Positions 24,927 to 33,850 of a stretch of 64,000 nt of DNA are shown piece after piece. Numbering within the stretch: position 1 is the first letter of the stretch; each line of letters begins with the position of its first letter. The stretch comes from Arthrobacter sp. N199823 (GTDB taxonomy: Bacteria > Actinomycetota > Actinomycetes > Actinomycetales > Micrococcaceae): the NCBI RefSeq assembly GCF_002929705.1, contig NZ_PJIN01000003.1:248001-312000 (forward strand), read 5' to 3'. Both the position numbers and the translations under genes were made by a program. The notes under the pieces are model-generated. The model had not been told where the DNA came from, ran no database searches, and worked only from the letters and a program-made list of their open reading frames with translations.

Positions 24927-25664
24927 CTAAAAGGTGGGCTTGACCGGCGTCGGGCTTGAAGAAACGGCCGCTGCCGGGATGGATCCCCAGCGCTGCCAAC
25001 CGGCGATCGCCAGCCCGGCCTGCACCACGTACAGGAAGATCAGCACCGAGCCCTGCGCCGACATGACAGTGCCGTAAACAGCAGCAATCGCGGCGACGAA
25101 GAACAGGAACCATGCCCAGCGGGAACGGTTCGCCAGGCCCACGAGCGCGGCTGGCACTATCCCGGCCAGGACTCCAGTGACAAAGAAGGTGAGCCACGGG
25201 GCTTTGCTGAGCGGGGCGTGCAGACCCGTGAAAATTGCGGCAACGCTCACTAGCGAGGCCAATGAATACAGCACGGCAACTGCCACCGGCGCCACCACAT
25301 CCGGCGCTCTGAATGCTCGCAGCACCACGGCGCGCGTCATGGGGGCGGACAACGGTAACTTCCGAAACAACAGCAGAGCGTACACGGCGGCACCAACGCC
25401 AATCGCCGTGGCAATCGCCGCTCCGGCACCGAACAGCATTATTGCCGCAGACGAGCTCAGCAGCATGGGCGGGAACGGGAGCACTGACGCGATTCCGGCC
25501 AAAAGCAGGGCAGCAACGGCCAGTCCCCAGCCAACATCATTGCGCCGGCCAATCAGAAACAACGCCGCACAGAGCAGCAGCGCACCCAAGATTGTGGCGG
25601 CCGTCGCGGCTATATCGAGGGGCCCGGTCATTCGTCCGAAGAGCAGCTCGCCAATTTCATACAT
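24927..25664 (-). CDS. Polytopic membrane protein of unknown function
   Basis: A 245-residue protein with about seven hydrophobic helices, starting MYEIGELLFGRMTGPLDIA. The C-terminal VQAGLAIAGWQRWG resembles the end of PnuC-type nicotinamide-riboside transporters (tryptophan-rich YGWxxW), but the rest does not match well enough for a firm call. The start at 25664 is preferred; the open frame extends to 25793 but that extension is Pro/Arg-rich and would overlap the pta promoter. It is divergent from pta. The tail ends SSSPTPVKPTF, probably cytoplasmic. Function not assigned. Confidence 0.65.
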   Translation of the reverse strand: MYEIGELLFGRMTGPLDIAATAATILGALLLCAALFLIGRRNDVGWGLAVAALLLAGIASVLPFPPMLLSSSAAIMLFGAGAAIATAIGVGAAVYALLLFRKLPLSAPMTRAVVLRAFRAPDVVAPVAVAVLYSLASLVSVAAIFTGLHAPLSKAPWLTFFVTGVLAGIVPAALVGLANRSRWAWFLFFVAAIAAVYGTVMSAQGSVLIFLYVVQAGLAIAGWQRWGSIPAAAVSSSPTPVKPTF

Positions 25665-25785
25665 GCCGCCAACTCTAACGCGCGGCTTACGGGGTGGGAG
25701 AACTACCACGTGATCCACGCCGCCATTCGGGCCTAAGTAAGACGCGGCATGCTTGGATGGAGGGACACGTGCGAAAGGTAAACAA

Positions 25786-27924
25786 ATGACCATGTCCAGT
25801 GGAATTTATGTCAGTGCAACTACTCCCGGTTCTGGTAAGACGTTGGTGTCACTCGGATTGGCGGACGCCCTGCACCGACGCGCGGATAGGATCGGCTTCT
25901 TCCGCCCCATCACCTCCGCGCTCGACCCGGAAGCGGACCCCACCGTGGCCATGTTGCGCCGCATGTATCAGCTGGATCCGCAAGTGTGCCGTGCCGGCAT
26001 GAGTAGTTCCGAGGCCCGTGCGCTCATGGCCGCTGGCCGGCGCGAGGACATCGACTCCCGGGCCGTGGAAATCTTCAGCGACATCTCCAAACATGCCGAC
26101 GTCATCATTGTTGAAGGCACCGATCTGACGGGCCAAGACGCGGCAGTAGAGTTCGATCTCAACGCCCGCCTGGCCAACAATTTAGGCCTGCCCATGCTGG
26201 CCGTTGTTGGCGCTCGCGGACTGAGTGCCCAGGAAATCGCTGACGCCGTGGACGTGGCCCGCAAAGAACTGGCCGCCGAGAGATGTTCGCTGCTGGCCAT
26301 GATGGTCAACCGCGCCGATCCGGACAATATGACGGCCATTGCCTCCGCCATTCGCCCGGGAAACAGTCATCGCCCGGTCTATGTGATCCCTGAAATTCCG
26401 GAGATTTCCCGGCCCACGGTGGGGGAGGTGGCTGCGGCCCTTTCCATGCGACAGATAGCTGGCAGTTCCGAGCTGGAGCGCGACGTCCACGCCATCAAGG
26501 TCGCGGCCATGACAGTGGGTAACTTCCTGAGTCAGCTGGACTCCAATGATCTGGTGATTGTGCCCGGTGATCGCGCCGATGTCATGGTTGCCACCCTGGC
26601 GTCAGCATTTTCCCCTGAATTCCCGGTCCCTAGTGGCATGGTGCTGACCGGGGGCTTGGCACCGGATCCGCACGTGCTGCCCTTCCTGGCGCACGCACCC
26701 TTCCCTATTTTTGCGCACGACGCCGACACCTTCAGTACCGCAACTGCTGTCAGTGAGGTGCGCAGCGAGATCCATACGGGACAACGGCGGAAAATCGCCG
26801 CCGCAATGGGTGCTTGGGCCCGCAACGTGGATGAGCATGAGCTGCTGGAACGGCTCACACTGCCCCGGCCGGCCACCATGACCCCGCTACGGTTCCTGCA
26901 TGAGTTGATCGAACGGGCCCGCAGCGAACGCAAACACATTGTGCTCCCCGAAGGCAACGATTCCCGTGTGCTGGGCGCCGCCGAAATTCTGCATCGCCGC
27001 GATGTGTGCGATCTGACCATTCTGGGCTCGGGTGCAGCCGTTGCGGAACTGGCTGCCTCCCACGGCATCGATCTGCGTGGCATCAACATTGTTGACCCGG
27101 CGACCTCCGAACTGCGGGAGTCCTTCGCTAGTGAGTACCAGCGGCTGCGCGCCCACAAGGGAATGGATCTGGCCCGGGCCCGCGAGGCCATGTTGGATGG
27201 TTCCTACTTCGGCACCATGATGGTCCAGCTGGGCCATGTGGATGGGATGGTCTCCGGCGCCGCCCACACCACAGCCAACACCATCCGCCCGGCACTGGAG
27301 TTCGTGAAGACCCGCCCCGGAGTCAACATCGTCTCCTCGGTGTTCTTGATGCTGCTGGAGGACAGGGTGTTGGTGTACGGAGATTGCGCCGTCAACCCCG
27401 AACCCAATGAGGAACAACTGGCAGACATCGCCATTGCCTCCGCAGCAACGGCAGCCCAATTTGGGGTGGAACCGCGTATTGCCATGCTCTCCTACTCCAC
27501 CGGCGGCTCCGGATCCGGTGAGGCTGTGGACGAGGTTCGCCGGGCCACCGAATTGGTTCGTGCCGCCCGCCCGGATCTGGCCATTGAAGGCCCCATCCAG
27601 TACGACGCCGCCGTGGATGCCTCCATCGCGGCCTCCAAATTGCCGGCCTCTGCCGTGGCAGGGCAAGCCACGGTGTTCATTTTCCCCGATCTCAATACCG
27701 GCAACAACACGTATAAAGCAGTGCAACAATCCTCCGGGGCGGTCGCCGTCGGGCCCGTCCTGCAGGGACTCAAGAAACCCATCAACGATCTCTCCCGCGG
27801 CTGCACCGTTGAAGACATTGTTAACACCGTGGCGATCACGGCCATTCAGGCCCAAACGTCCGGCACCCCTGAAAGCAGCCAGCCCGCTGAAGCTACTGAA
27901 GCTACCGAAGTGAAGGATTCCTAA
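25786..27924 (+). CDS. pta: Phosphate acetyltransferase (three-domain type)
   Basis: Converts acetyl-CoA and phosphate to acetyl phosphate plus CoA. At 712 residues it is the long Pta form. It has an N-terminal BioD-like P-loop domain (SATTPGSGKTLVSLGLADAL, residues about 10-29), a DRTGG domain (about 215-330) and the C-terminal catalytic PTA/PTB domain starting PLRFLHELIERARSERKHIV and containing DGMVSGAAHTTANT and MLSYSTGGSGSGEAVD. The long forms are often allosterically controlled through their N-terminal domains. ATG at 25786 follows GAAAGG by 6 nt; a second ATG lies two codons on. The stop TAA shares its last base with the ackA start, so the pair is a translationally coupled acetate-overflow/acetate-use operon. 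Confidence 0.95.
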   Translation: MTMSSGIYVSATTPGSGKTLVSLGLADALHRRADRIGFFRPITSALDPEADPTVAMLRRMYQLDPQVCRAGMSSSEARALMAAGRREDIDSRAVEIFSDISKHADVIIVEGTDLTGQDAAVEFDLNARLANNLGLPMLAVVGARGLSAQEIADAVDVARKELAAERCSLLAMMVNRADPDNMTAIASAIRPGNSHRPVYVIPEIPEISRPTVGEVAAALSMRQIAGSSELERDVHAIKVAAMTVGNFLSQLDSNDLVIVPGDRADVMVATLASAFSPEFPVPSGMVLTGGLAPDPHVLPFLAHAPFPIFAHDADTFSTATAVSEVRSEIHTGQRRKIAAAMGAWARNVDEHELLERLTLPRPATMTPLRFLHELIERARSERKHIVLPEGNDSRVLGAAEILHRRDVCDLTILGSGAAVAELAASHGIDLRGINIVDPATSELRESFASEYQRLRAHKGMDLARAREAMLDGSYFGTMMVQLGHVDGMVSGAAHTTANTIRPALEFVKTRPGVNIVSSVFLMLLEDRVLVYGDCAVNPEPNEEQLADIAIASAATAAQFGVEPRIAMLSYSTGGSGSGEAVDEVRRATELVRAARPDLAIEGPIQYDAAVDASIAASKLPASAVAGQATVFIFPDLNTGNNTYKAVQQSSGAVAVGPVLQGLKKPINDLSRGCTVEDIVNTVAITAIQAQTSGTPESSQPAEATEATEVKDS

Positions 27925-29057
27925 TGCGCGTGCTTGTCATCAACTCCGGCTCATCCTCCTTGAAGTATCAAGTAAGGGACACCGATACCAATGAGGTTGC
28001 CGCCAGCGGCCTCATTGAGCGGATTGGCGAGGAAGGTGGTGCAATTGCCGATCACGGTGAAGCCATGACTCAGGTGGCGGCGGCACTGGCGGACGAGCTG
28101 GCGCACAAGCCTCTGGACGCCGTGGGACACCGAGTGGTGCACGGCGGGGAGCGTTTCAGCGAACCGGTGTTGATCACCAATGAAATTACACGCGCCATCG
28201 AGCGGCTGAACCCCCTCGCCCCGCTGCACAACCCCGCGAACGTGCTGGGCATCCGCGCCATCACGGCGAAGTGGCCGGACATGCCGCAGGTGGCGGTTTT
28301 CGATACCGCGTTCCACCGCACGCTGCCCGAACACGCGTGGCGCTATGCGGTGCCGGATTCGCTCTACCGCAAGTACGGGATCCGCCGCTATGGCTTCCAC
28401 GGCACCTCGCACGAGTTTGTGACCGGCCGCGCCGCAGCTCTCCTGGGCATCCCGGTTGAGGAGTTCAACGCTGTGGTGGCGCACCTCGGTAATGGTGTTT
28501 CCCTCACGGCGATTCAGGGCGGTGCGAGCATTGACACCTCCATGGGTTTCACCCCGCTGGAGGGCCTGGTCATGGGCACTCGCAGCGGAGATGTTGATCC
28601 GTCCATCCTGGTATTCCTGCAGCGCCAAGGACTCTCCGCTGACGAGATCGACACCATGCTGAACAAGGAATCGGGCTTGAAGGCGCTCGCTGGCAACAAT
28701 GACATGCGTGCCATTGTGGACGCCGCCGAATCCGGTGACAGGCATGCCCGGCTCGCCCTGGATGTCACCTCTTATCGGTTGGCGAAGTACATTGGCGGCT
28801 ACCATGTGGCGGTGGGCGGGGCGCAGGCGTTGGTGTTTACGGCAGGGATTGGCGAGAACTCAGCCCAGTTCCGTGCCTTGGTGGCCTCCCGCCTGGGTGC
28901 GCTGGGCGTGAAGCTCGACGACGCAGCGAACCTGGTGCGCTCAGGTGAACCCCGGGTGATCAGTGCCCCCGATTCACAGATTCCCGTGCTGGTGGTTCCC
29001 ACCAACGAAGAGCAGGCGATCGCAGAGGCGAGTGCCGCCGTCGTGCTCTCCTCCTAG
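27924..29057 (+). CDS. ackA: Acetate kinase
   Basis: Interconverts acetate plus ATP with acetyl phosphate plus ADP, the second step of the Pta-AckA pathway. It has 377 residues, close to the usual 390-400. The N-terminal signature VLVINSGSSSLKYQV, the second family signature YGFHGTSHEFV (active-site His), VAHLGNGVSLTAI and the C-terminal VFTAGIGENSAQFR are all intact. The start ATG overlaps the pta stop by 1 bp. No transmembrane or export signals; cytoplasmic. The pair allows ATP formation from acetyl-CoA and could also handle acetyl-CoA produced by the phenylacetate pathway downstream, though that link is only contextual. Confidence 0.96.
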   Translation: MRVLVINSGSSSLKYQVRDTDTNEVAASGLIERIGEEGGAIADHGEAMTQVAAALADELAHKPLDAVGHRVVHGGERFSEPVLITNEITRAIERLNPLAPLHNPANVLGIRAITAKWPDMPQVAVFDTAFHRTLPEHAWRYAVPDSLYRKYGIRRYGFHGTSHEFVTGRAAALLGIPVEEFNAVVAHLGNGVSLTAIQGGASIDTSMGFTPLEGLVMGTRSGDVDPSILVFLQRQGLSADEIDTMLNKESGLKALAGNNDMRAIVDAAESGDRHARLALDVTSYRLAKYIGGYHVAVGGAQALVFTAGIGENSAQFRALVASRLGALGVKLDDAANLVRSGEPRVISAPDSQIPVLVVPTNEEQAIAEASAAVVLSS

Positions 29058-29130
29058 ACGCTCCCTCAGCGATAGGGGTGTTTTGGTAAACGCTCACTCA
29101 CCGTTTGGGGTGCCGGGGTAGGCTCGTGGC

Positions 29131-29691
29131 ATGGTTGAAATTCCCTATCCACTGACCACACAGCGGCTGGTCCTGCGGCGCTTTTCCACCGCGGACCTTG
29201 ACGCCTATTACGACTACCAGCGGCTGCCGGAAACGGCGCGGTACCTGTACGGCGAGGCCCGCAGCTACGCCCAGTGCATGGCGAGAATTGCCCGATATGT
29301 TGAAGAGCCGTTCTGCGCTCCGGGGCATTGGGCCACCTTCGCCGTGGAGCTCCAGGGGCAGCCGGGCCTCATTGGTGAGATGGCGTTGAAGTGGAATGAG
29401 GGCGGCAAACCCGAGGGGCCGCAACCGCAGCGTTTTGGCGAAATTGGTTGGACCATGGCACCCACGGCCCAAGGCAAAGGCTATGCCACCGAGGCTGCGC
29501 GGGCGGTGCTGGAGCTGGCCCTGGACCAGCTGGATTTCTATCGTGTTGAAGCCCGGCTCGATGCCCGGAACGCGGCGTCGGCCGGCATTTGCGAACGGTT
29601 GGGCATGCAGCGCGAGGGCGTGTTGCGCAACAACATGTACTTGAAGGGCGAATGGACCTCTGAGGCCGTTTACGCCGTGGTGCGCAGCTGA
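29131..29691 (+). CDS. GNAT-family N-acetyltransferase (RimJ/RimL-like)
   Basis: A 186-residue acetyltransferase using acetyl-CoA, similar in plan to RimJ/RimL enzymes that modify protein N-termini or small amines. The opening IPYPLTTQRLVLRRFSTADL is the typical first strand and helix. The acetyl-CoA-binding motif A is GWTMAPTAQGKGYATEAARA (about residues 109-128), and the late EARLDARNAASAGICERLGM stretch is also characteristic. It begins 73 bp after ackA and is followed by a strong hairpin. The true acceptor cannot be told from sequence. Confidence 0.88.
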   Translation: MVEIPYPLTTQRLVLRRFSTADLDAYYDYQRLPETARYLYGEARSYAQCMARIARYVEEPFCAPGHWATFAVELQGQPGLIGEMALKWNEGGKPEGPQPQRFGEIGWTMAPTAQGKGYATEAARAVLELALDQLDFYRVEARLDARNAASAGICERLGMQREGVLRNNMYLKGEWTSEAVYAVVRS

Positions 29692-29713
29692 CCGGAGCCG
29701 ACCGGACAAAAAC

Positions 29714-29775
29714 GCCGCCGTTCCCGCATATTGCCACCGGTCTACGGACCTGCGGCAATATGCGGGAAAGGCGGC
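29714..29775. terminator. Very strong bidirectional terminator hairpin
   Basis: GCCGCC plus TTCCCGCATATTGCC on the left pair with GGCAATATGCGGGAA plus GGCGGC on the right: 21 paired bases with one mismatch step, and a small inner stem CGGTC/GGACC-like in the loop. AAAA precedes and ATTTTT follows, so it reads as a rho-independent terminator on both strands between convergent genes. Confidence 0.85.
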
Positions 29776-29813
29776 ATTTTTCACATCTGGGCGGCGCGCA
29801 TGCCAGTGGCCGC

Positions 29814-32072
29814 TCAGCGAAGCTCGGTTGCCCCGATCGCATCAGCCAGGAAGGCGTAGTCCCAGGCGCGGGTCTTCCAGCCTTCGTAGCGGCCGGACGC
29901 ACCGCCGTGGCCGCCATCCATCTCAATCTTCATGACAATCGGCTCGGTTCCGGTTGATACTGCGCGCAGTTCCTGCACCCACTTGGCCGGTTCCACGTAC
30001 AGCACGCGGGTGTCATTGAAGCTCGTGACGGCGGCGATCTTCGGGTAAGCCACGGCCTGAACATTCTCGTACGGAGTGTAGTCCTTCATGTATTTGTAGA
30101 CGTCCGGATCGGTGATGGGGTTGCCCCACTCTTCCCATTCCAAGGCCGAGAGCGGCAGTTCCGGATCCAAAATGGTGGTCAGGGCGTCCACGAAAGGCAC
30201 CTGGGCCACAATGGCCGCGTACTTTTCCGGGGCCAGGTTTGCCACGGCACCCATCAAAAGCCCGCCGGCCGAACCACCCATGGCCGCAATGCGGGAAGGA
30301 TCCACCCAACCCGAGCCCGCCAGCCAGTCCGTGGCGGCCACGAAGTCGGTGAACGTGTTCTTCTTGTTCAGCTTCTTGCCGTCGTCGTACCAGGGTCGGC
30401 CCATCTCGCCGCCGCCGCGCACATGCGCAACCACAAAGACCACGCCGCGATCCAGCAGCGACAAACGGGGCACGCCAAATCCCGGATCCATGCTCATCTC
30501 ATACGAACCATAACCGTAGATCACGCCGGCGTTGTTACCGTCGCGGGGAAGGTCAGCCCGGCGCAGCACCGAGAGCGGAACTTTTGTTCCGTCGTCGGCC
30601 GTGGCCCACTCGCGCGTGGCGACATAATCTTCGGAGCGGTAGCCGCCCAGAACGGGTGTTTCCTTGCGCAACAGCAGCTCGCCGCCATCATCGCCTACCG
30701 GAAGCACGTAGTCGTAAACGCGCGGCGGGGTGAAATCAGAGGTGTACACCAAGCGGATGACGGGGGATTCGTATTCGCTGCCGCCCATGGAAGCCGTGTA
30801 CAGCTCCTCATCGAAGATAGGTTCGACGGCGGCCGCCTGCGCCGCGGTCCCCAAGCCTTCCAGCTCGGTCACCCGAACGCTCTCGATGGTGTTCTTGCGC
30901 AGCGAGACCACCATGTGGGTGGCCGTGACAGATGCCCCGTTGATGCGTACAGCAGGATCATGGGACACCACAGTCTCCCAGACCTGTTGGTCCACAGGCT
31001 TACTGAACTCCGCAGCGTCAACCAGGGAAATCATGGAGTTGACGGCGTCACGGTCGTGGGTGAGCAGGACCTTTTCGCGCCCGTTCACAAGGAAGGGTTC
31101 GGCGTCGTACAAGATCTCGGCACTGCGGGGGATGAGCACCTGTAGGCCCTTTTCCGGGGCGGCGAAGTCCAGAAGGCGAGTTTCGCTGAACTCGGAGCAG
31201 CCGATGCTGATCATGAGGTGGCGGCGGTCGGCAGATAGGTCGAAGCCTGTCCACATGGCGACGTCGTCCTCTTGGTAAAGGACCTGATCGCTGTCCACGG
31301 GGGTGCCGAGTACGTGGGTTTTGACTTGATGGGGGCGCCAGGAGTCATCGGCCAGCATGTAGAACAGTGTGGTGCCATCGGGGGAGAAGGCCAAGCCGTA
31401 GAAGGCGTTCTCGATGGTGTCTTCAAGGAGCTCGCCGGTGCGCAGATCCTTGATGCGGACTGTGAAGAGCTCATCTCCTGCGTTATCCACGGCGTAGGCG
31501 TAGAGGTTGCCGTCGCGGGTAACGGCGGCGCCGCCGATCGAGAAGAACGGCTGACCCTCTGCTTCAACGTTGCCATCGAGGATGATTTGCTCGCCGGGGA
31601 CGTCCACGCCGGGCTCAATGAGCGGGGGAGTCCAATCATCGAGGGTGCCATTGCTTTCGGCTCGGACGCGGCACTGAATGCCGTAGGCCTGGCCCTCCAC
31701 CATGCGCCCGTAATACCACCAGTCATCCTTGCGGCTGGGCACCGAGAGATCGGTTTCCTGCGTACGGTTCTTGATCTCGTTGAAGATGTCCGTGCGTAGC
31801 TGTTCCTGGCCGGCTGTGAGCGCATCAGTGTAGGCCTGCTCGGCGTTCAGATGCGCCACGACCTCAGGGTTTTCCTTCTCGCGCAGCCACTCGTAGTTAT
31901 CCACAAAGGTGTCCCCGTGGTGGGTGCGTTCCGTGGGAACCTTCTTGGCCACGGGCGGCTGGACGGGGGCGCTGGAATCCGCCTGGCTGGCCGGCAGTGA
32001 CACTGCGGGGAGCGAGTTTGCGGGGTGGGACTCGGAATTGTGCGTGGGTGCTGCGGCATCGGAAGTCGTCAT
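29814..32072 (-). CDS. ptrB: Oligopeptidase B (S9 family prolyl oligopeptidase)
   Basis: A cytoplasmic serine peptidase that cuts short peptides after basic residues. Of 752 residues, the first 60 are Ala/Pro/Ser-rich. The propeller domain then starts with the S9A signature DNYEWLREKENPEV (about 58-71). The C-terminal alpha/beta hydrolase domain carries the catalytic Ser601 in AMGGSAGGLLMGAV. The conserved charge-relay region ends with EMDGGHGGASGRYEGW, containing the catalytic His. Length exceeds the usual ~690 because of the N-terminal extension. It is convergent with the GNAT gene and divergent from the paa cluster, with a repeat-rich 551-bp intergenic region upstream. Confidence 0.92.
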   Translation of the reverse strand: MTTSDAAAPTHNSESHPANSLPAVSLPASQADSSAPVQPPVAKKVPTERTHHGDTFVDNYEWLREKENPEVVAHLNAEQAYTDALTAGQEQLRTDIFNEIKNRTQETDLSVPSRKDDWWYYGRMVEGQAYGIQCRVRAESNGTLDDWTPPLIEPGVDVPGEQIILDGNVEAEGQPFFSIGGAAVTRDGNLYAYAVDNAGDELFTVRIKDLRTGELLEDTIENAFYGLAFSPDGTTLFYMLADDSWRPHQVKTHVLGTPVDSDQVLYQEDDVAMWTGFDLSADRRHLMISIGCSEFSETRLLDFAAPEKGLQVLIPRSAEILYDAEPFLVNGREKVLLTHDRDAVNSMISLVDAAEFSKPVDQQVWETVVSHDPAVRINGASVTATHMVVSLRKNTIESVRVTELEGLGTAAQAAAVEPIFDEELYTASMGGSEYESPVIRLVYTSDFTPPRVYDYVLPVGDDGGELLLRKETPVLGGYRSEDYVATREWATADDGTKVPLSVLRRADLPRDGNNAGVIYGYGSYEMSMDPGFGVPRLSLLDRGVVFVVAHVRGGGEMGRPWYDDGKKLNKKNTFTDFVAATDWLAGSGWVDPSRIAAMGGSAGGLLMGAVANLAPEKYAAIVAQVPFVDALTTILDPELPLSALEWEEWGNPITDPDVYKYMKDYTPYENVQAVAYPKIAAVTSFNDTRVLYVEPAKWVQELRAVSTGTEPIVMKIEMDGGHGGASGRYEGWKTRAWDYAFLADAIGATELR

Positions 32073-32160
32073 GATTCCACTGTAGCGAGGCCCGCCCTTG
32101 GGTTTGCAGTCAGCAGCCGGACACTATGCCAAGAGCGGAGCACTACTTGGCCACCCTCCC

Positions 32161-32304
32161 GCGGGTCCGGATGGCCGATTGCCCGCCCGTCCGCGGGCTC
32201 GAGTGTCCAGTTAATGTACGTTTGAGCCTGATTTCGGCCCCCAACCGTACGTTATGTGGACACTCGGCGGGGCGTGGGGTATTTCGGCTCAGCTGACCCT
32301 GGCT
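32161..32304. repeat. Intergenic repeat element, copy 1, with 67-bp imperfect palindrome
   Basis: A 144-bp sequence duplicated almost exactly at 32354-32498. Its core (32200-32266) is an imperfect palindrome: CGAGTGTCCA, then TAA and TGTACGTTTG, are mirrored by CAACCGTACG, TTA and TGGACACTCG around a roughly 20-base centre. It contains no reading frame of note. It lies upstream of ptrB (minus) and paaJ (plus). Confidence 0.85.
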
Positions 32305-32353
32305 GCACCACTTCGTGACCGCTCCGTCCGCCTGTTCAGCCGAGGATCACCCT

Positions 32354-32498
32354 GCGGGTCCGGCTGGCCGATTGACCGCCCTCCCGCGGGCTCGAGTGTC
32401 CAGTTAATGTACGTTTGAGCCTGATTTCGGCCCCCAAACGTACGTTATGTGGACACTCGGCGGGGGTGTGGGGTATTTCGGCTCAGCTGACCCTGGCT
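32354..32498. repeat. Intergenic repeat element, copy 2, with 67-bp imperfect palindrome
   Basis: Second copy of the 144-bp element, same orientation, 193 bp from the first. The palindrome is at 32393-32459 and its right arm reads CAAACGTACG, a better match to the left arm than copy 1. Differences between the copies are scattered single bases, so the duplication is old enough to have diverged slightly or arose by two insertions. The ~49 bp between copies and the 88 bp before copy 1 show nothing further. Confidence 0.85.
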
Positions 32499-32543
32499 CT
32501 AGGGCAGTCATTGACCGCTTGTCCGTTCCATGGAATATTTATA

Positions 32544-32562
32544 GAACGAACGGTCGGTAATT
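32544..32562. promoter_or_regulatory. PaaR operator candidate upstream of paaJ
   Basis: GAACGAACGGTCGGTAATT occurs here and, base for base, at 41073-41091 before paaA. On the opposite strand it reads ACCGACCGTTCGTTC, the TetR-type pattern that I recall for PaaR of related actinobacteria. It lies about 61 bp before the paaJ start, where bound repressor would block the paaJ-hydratase-paaH-paaZ transcript. Confidence 0.7.
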
Positions 32563-32623
32563 TGGTGGCCGGTCCCGGTGGAGGCATGGGCCGCACCGAC
32601 GAGCGCGTTCGAAGGGTGTTTTC

Positions 32624-33850
32624 ATGGCCGCAGCAACACCGCAGGCATTCCTAGTGGGAGGCGTCCGCACGCCCGTTGGCCGCTACGGTGGGGCTCTCGC
32701 CACCGTCCGGGCCGACGACCTTGCCGCCCTGAGCATCAAGGAACTCATCGCCCGCACCGGGATTGATCCCGCCGACGTGGACGAGGTGATCCTCGGCAAC
32801 GCGAACGGTGCCGGTGAGGAAAACCGCAATGTGGCCCGCATGGCGTGGCTCCTGGCCGGCTTCCCGGACAGCATTCCCGGCATCACCGTCAACCGGCTGT
32901 GTGCATCCGGCATGAGCGCCATCACCATGGCAAGCCACATGGTCAAGGCCGGAGCCGCAGACATTGTGGTGGTCGGCGGTGTGGAGTCCATGACCCGCGC
33001 GCCCTGGGTCATGGCCAAGCCAGAGAAGGCGTTCGCCAAGCCCGGGGCTACCTTTGACACCTCCATCGGCTGGCGCTTCACCAACCCGAACTTCCTCTCG
33101 GGCGAATTGTCCCGGGACGGCAAGATGGCCTATTCTATGCCGGAAACCGCCGAAGAAGTGGCCCGAGTGTACGGCACCTCTCGGGAGGACTGCGACGCCT
33201 TCGCGGTCCGCTCACACGAGCGCGCCCTGGCCGCCATTGCCGCCGGGCGTTTCCGGGATGAGATTGTGCCCGTCACCGTCAAGGGTCGCCGCGGCGACAC
33301 CGTGGTGGACACCGATGAAGGTCCCCGCCACGGCACAACACTGGAGGTACTGGCCGGGCTGCATCCCGTGGTGGCCGGGGGGAAAGTCGTCACAGCCGGC
33401 AACGCCTCGAGCCTGAACGACGGTGCCTCCGCCATCATCGTGGCCTCCGAACGGGCCCTGCAAAAGTACGGGCTCATCCCGCGCGGCCGCATCCTCGACG
33501 GTGCCGCAGCCGGCCTCGCGCCGGAAATCATGGGCATGGGCCCGGTCGTGGCCAGCCGGAAGATCCTGGAACGCCAGGGCATCGACGTGGGCCGCCTGTC
33601 CGCCGTCGAACTCAATGAGGCGTTCGCGTCCCAGTCGCTGGCCAGCATGCGCGAACTCGGGCTGGACCCGGACACGGTCAACAACGACGGCGGCGCCATC
33701 GCCCTCGGCCACCCCCTGGGCTCCTCCGGTTCCCGGATCGTGGTCACGCTGTTGGGCCGGCTGGAACGCGAAGCCCCCGGTGGAGTTGGCCTCGCCGCCA
33801 TGTGCGTCGGCGTCGGCCAGGGTGCCGCACTGCTGGTGGAGGGATTATGA
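32624..33850 (+). CDS. paaJ: 3-oxoadipyl-CoA/3-oxo-5,6-dehydrosuberyl-CoA thiolase
   Basis: Thiolase that cleaves 3-oxo-5,6-dehydrosuberyl-CoA and 3-oxoadipyl-CoA with CoA at the end of phenylacetate beta-oxidation. It has 408 residues. The acylated Cys93 is in NRLCASGM, the His363 base in GGAIALGHPLG, and the second Cys394 in MCVGVGQGAA. The long EEVARVYGTSREDCDAFAVR segment is typical of PaaJ/PcaF thiolases. GAAGGG lies 9 nt before the ATG. It is the first gene of a forward operon with the hydratase (ATGA overlap), paaH and paaZ. A PcaF-type role in the beta-ketoadipate pathway is the alternative, but the neighbours point to phenylacetate. Confidence 0.92.
   Translation: MAAATPQAFLVGGVRTPVGRYGGALATVRADDLAALSIKELIARTGIDPADVDEVILGNANGAGEENRNVARMAWLLAGFPDSIPGITVNRLCASGMSAITMASHMVKAGAADIVVVGGVESMTRAPWVMAKPEKAFAKPGATFDTSIGWRFTNPNFLSGELSRDGKMAYSMPETAEEVARVYGTSREDCDAFAVRSHERALAAIAAGRFRDEIVPVTVKGRRGDTVVDTDEGPRHGTTLEVLAGLHPVVAGGKVVTAGNASSLNDGASAIIVASERALQKYGLIPRGRILDGAAAGLAPEIMGMGPVVASRKILERQGIDVGRLSAVELNEAFASQSLASMRELGLDPDTVNNDGGAIALGHPLGSSGSRIVVTLLGRLEREAPGGVGLAAMCVGVGQGAALLVEGL

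Noticed and set aside
26887-27855. 322-residue minus-strand frame opposite pta
   Set aside because: Gly/His-rich shadow of the pta catalytic domain.
32161-32498. Pair of attachment sites or a CRISPR remnant
   Set aside because: Only two copies with no integrase, tRNA gene or spacer pattern nearby; a repeat element is the simpler reading.
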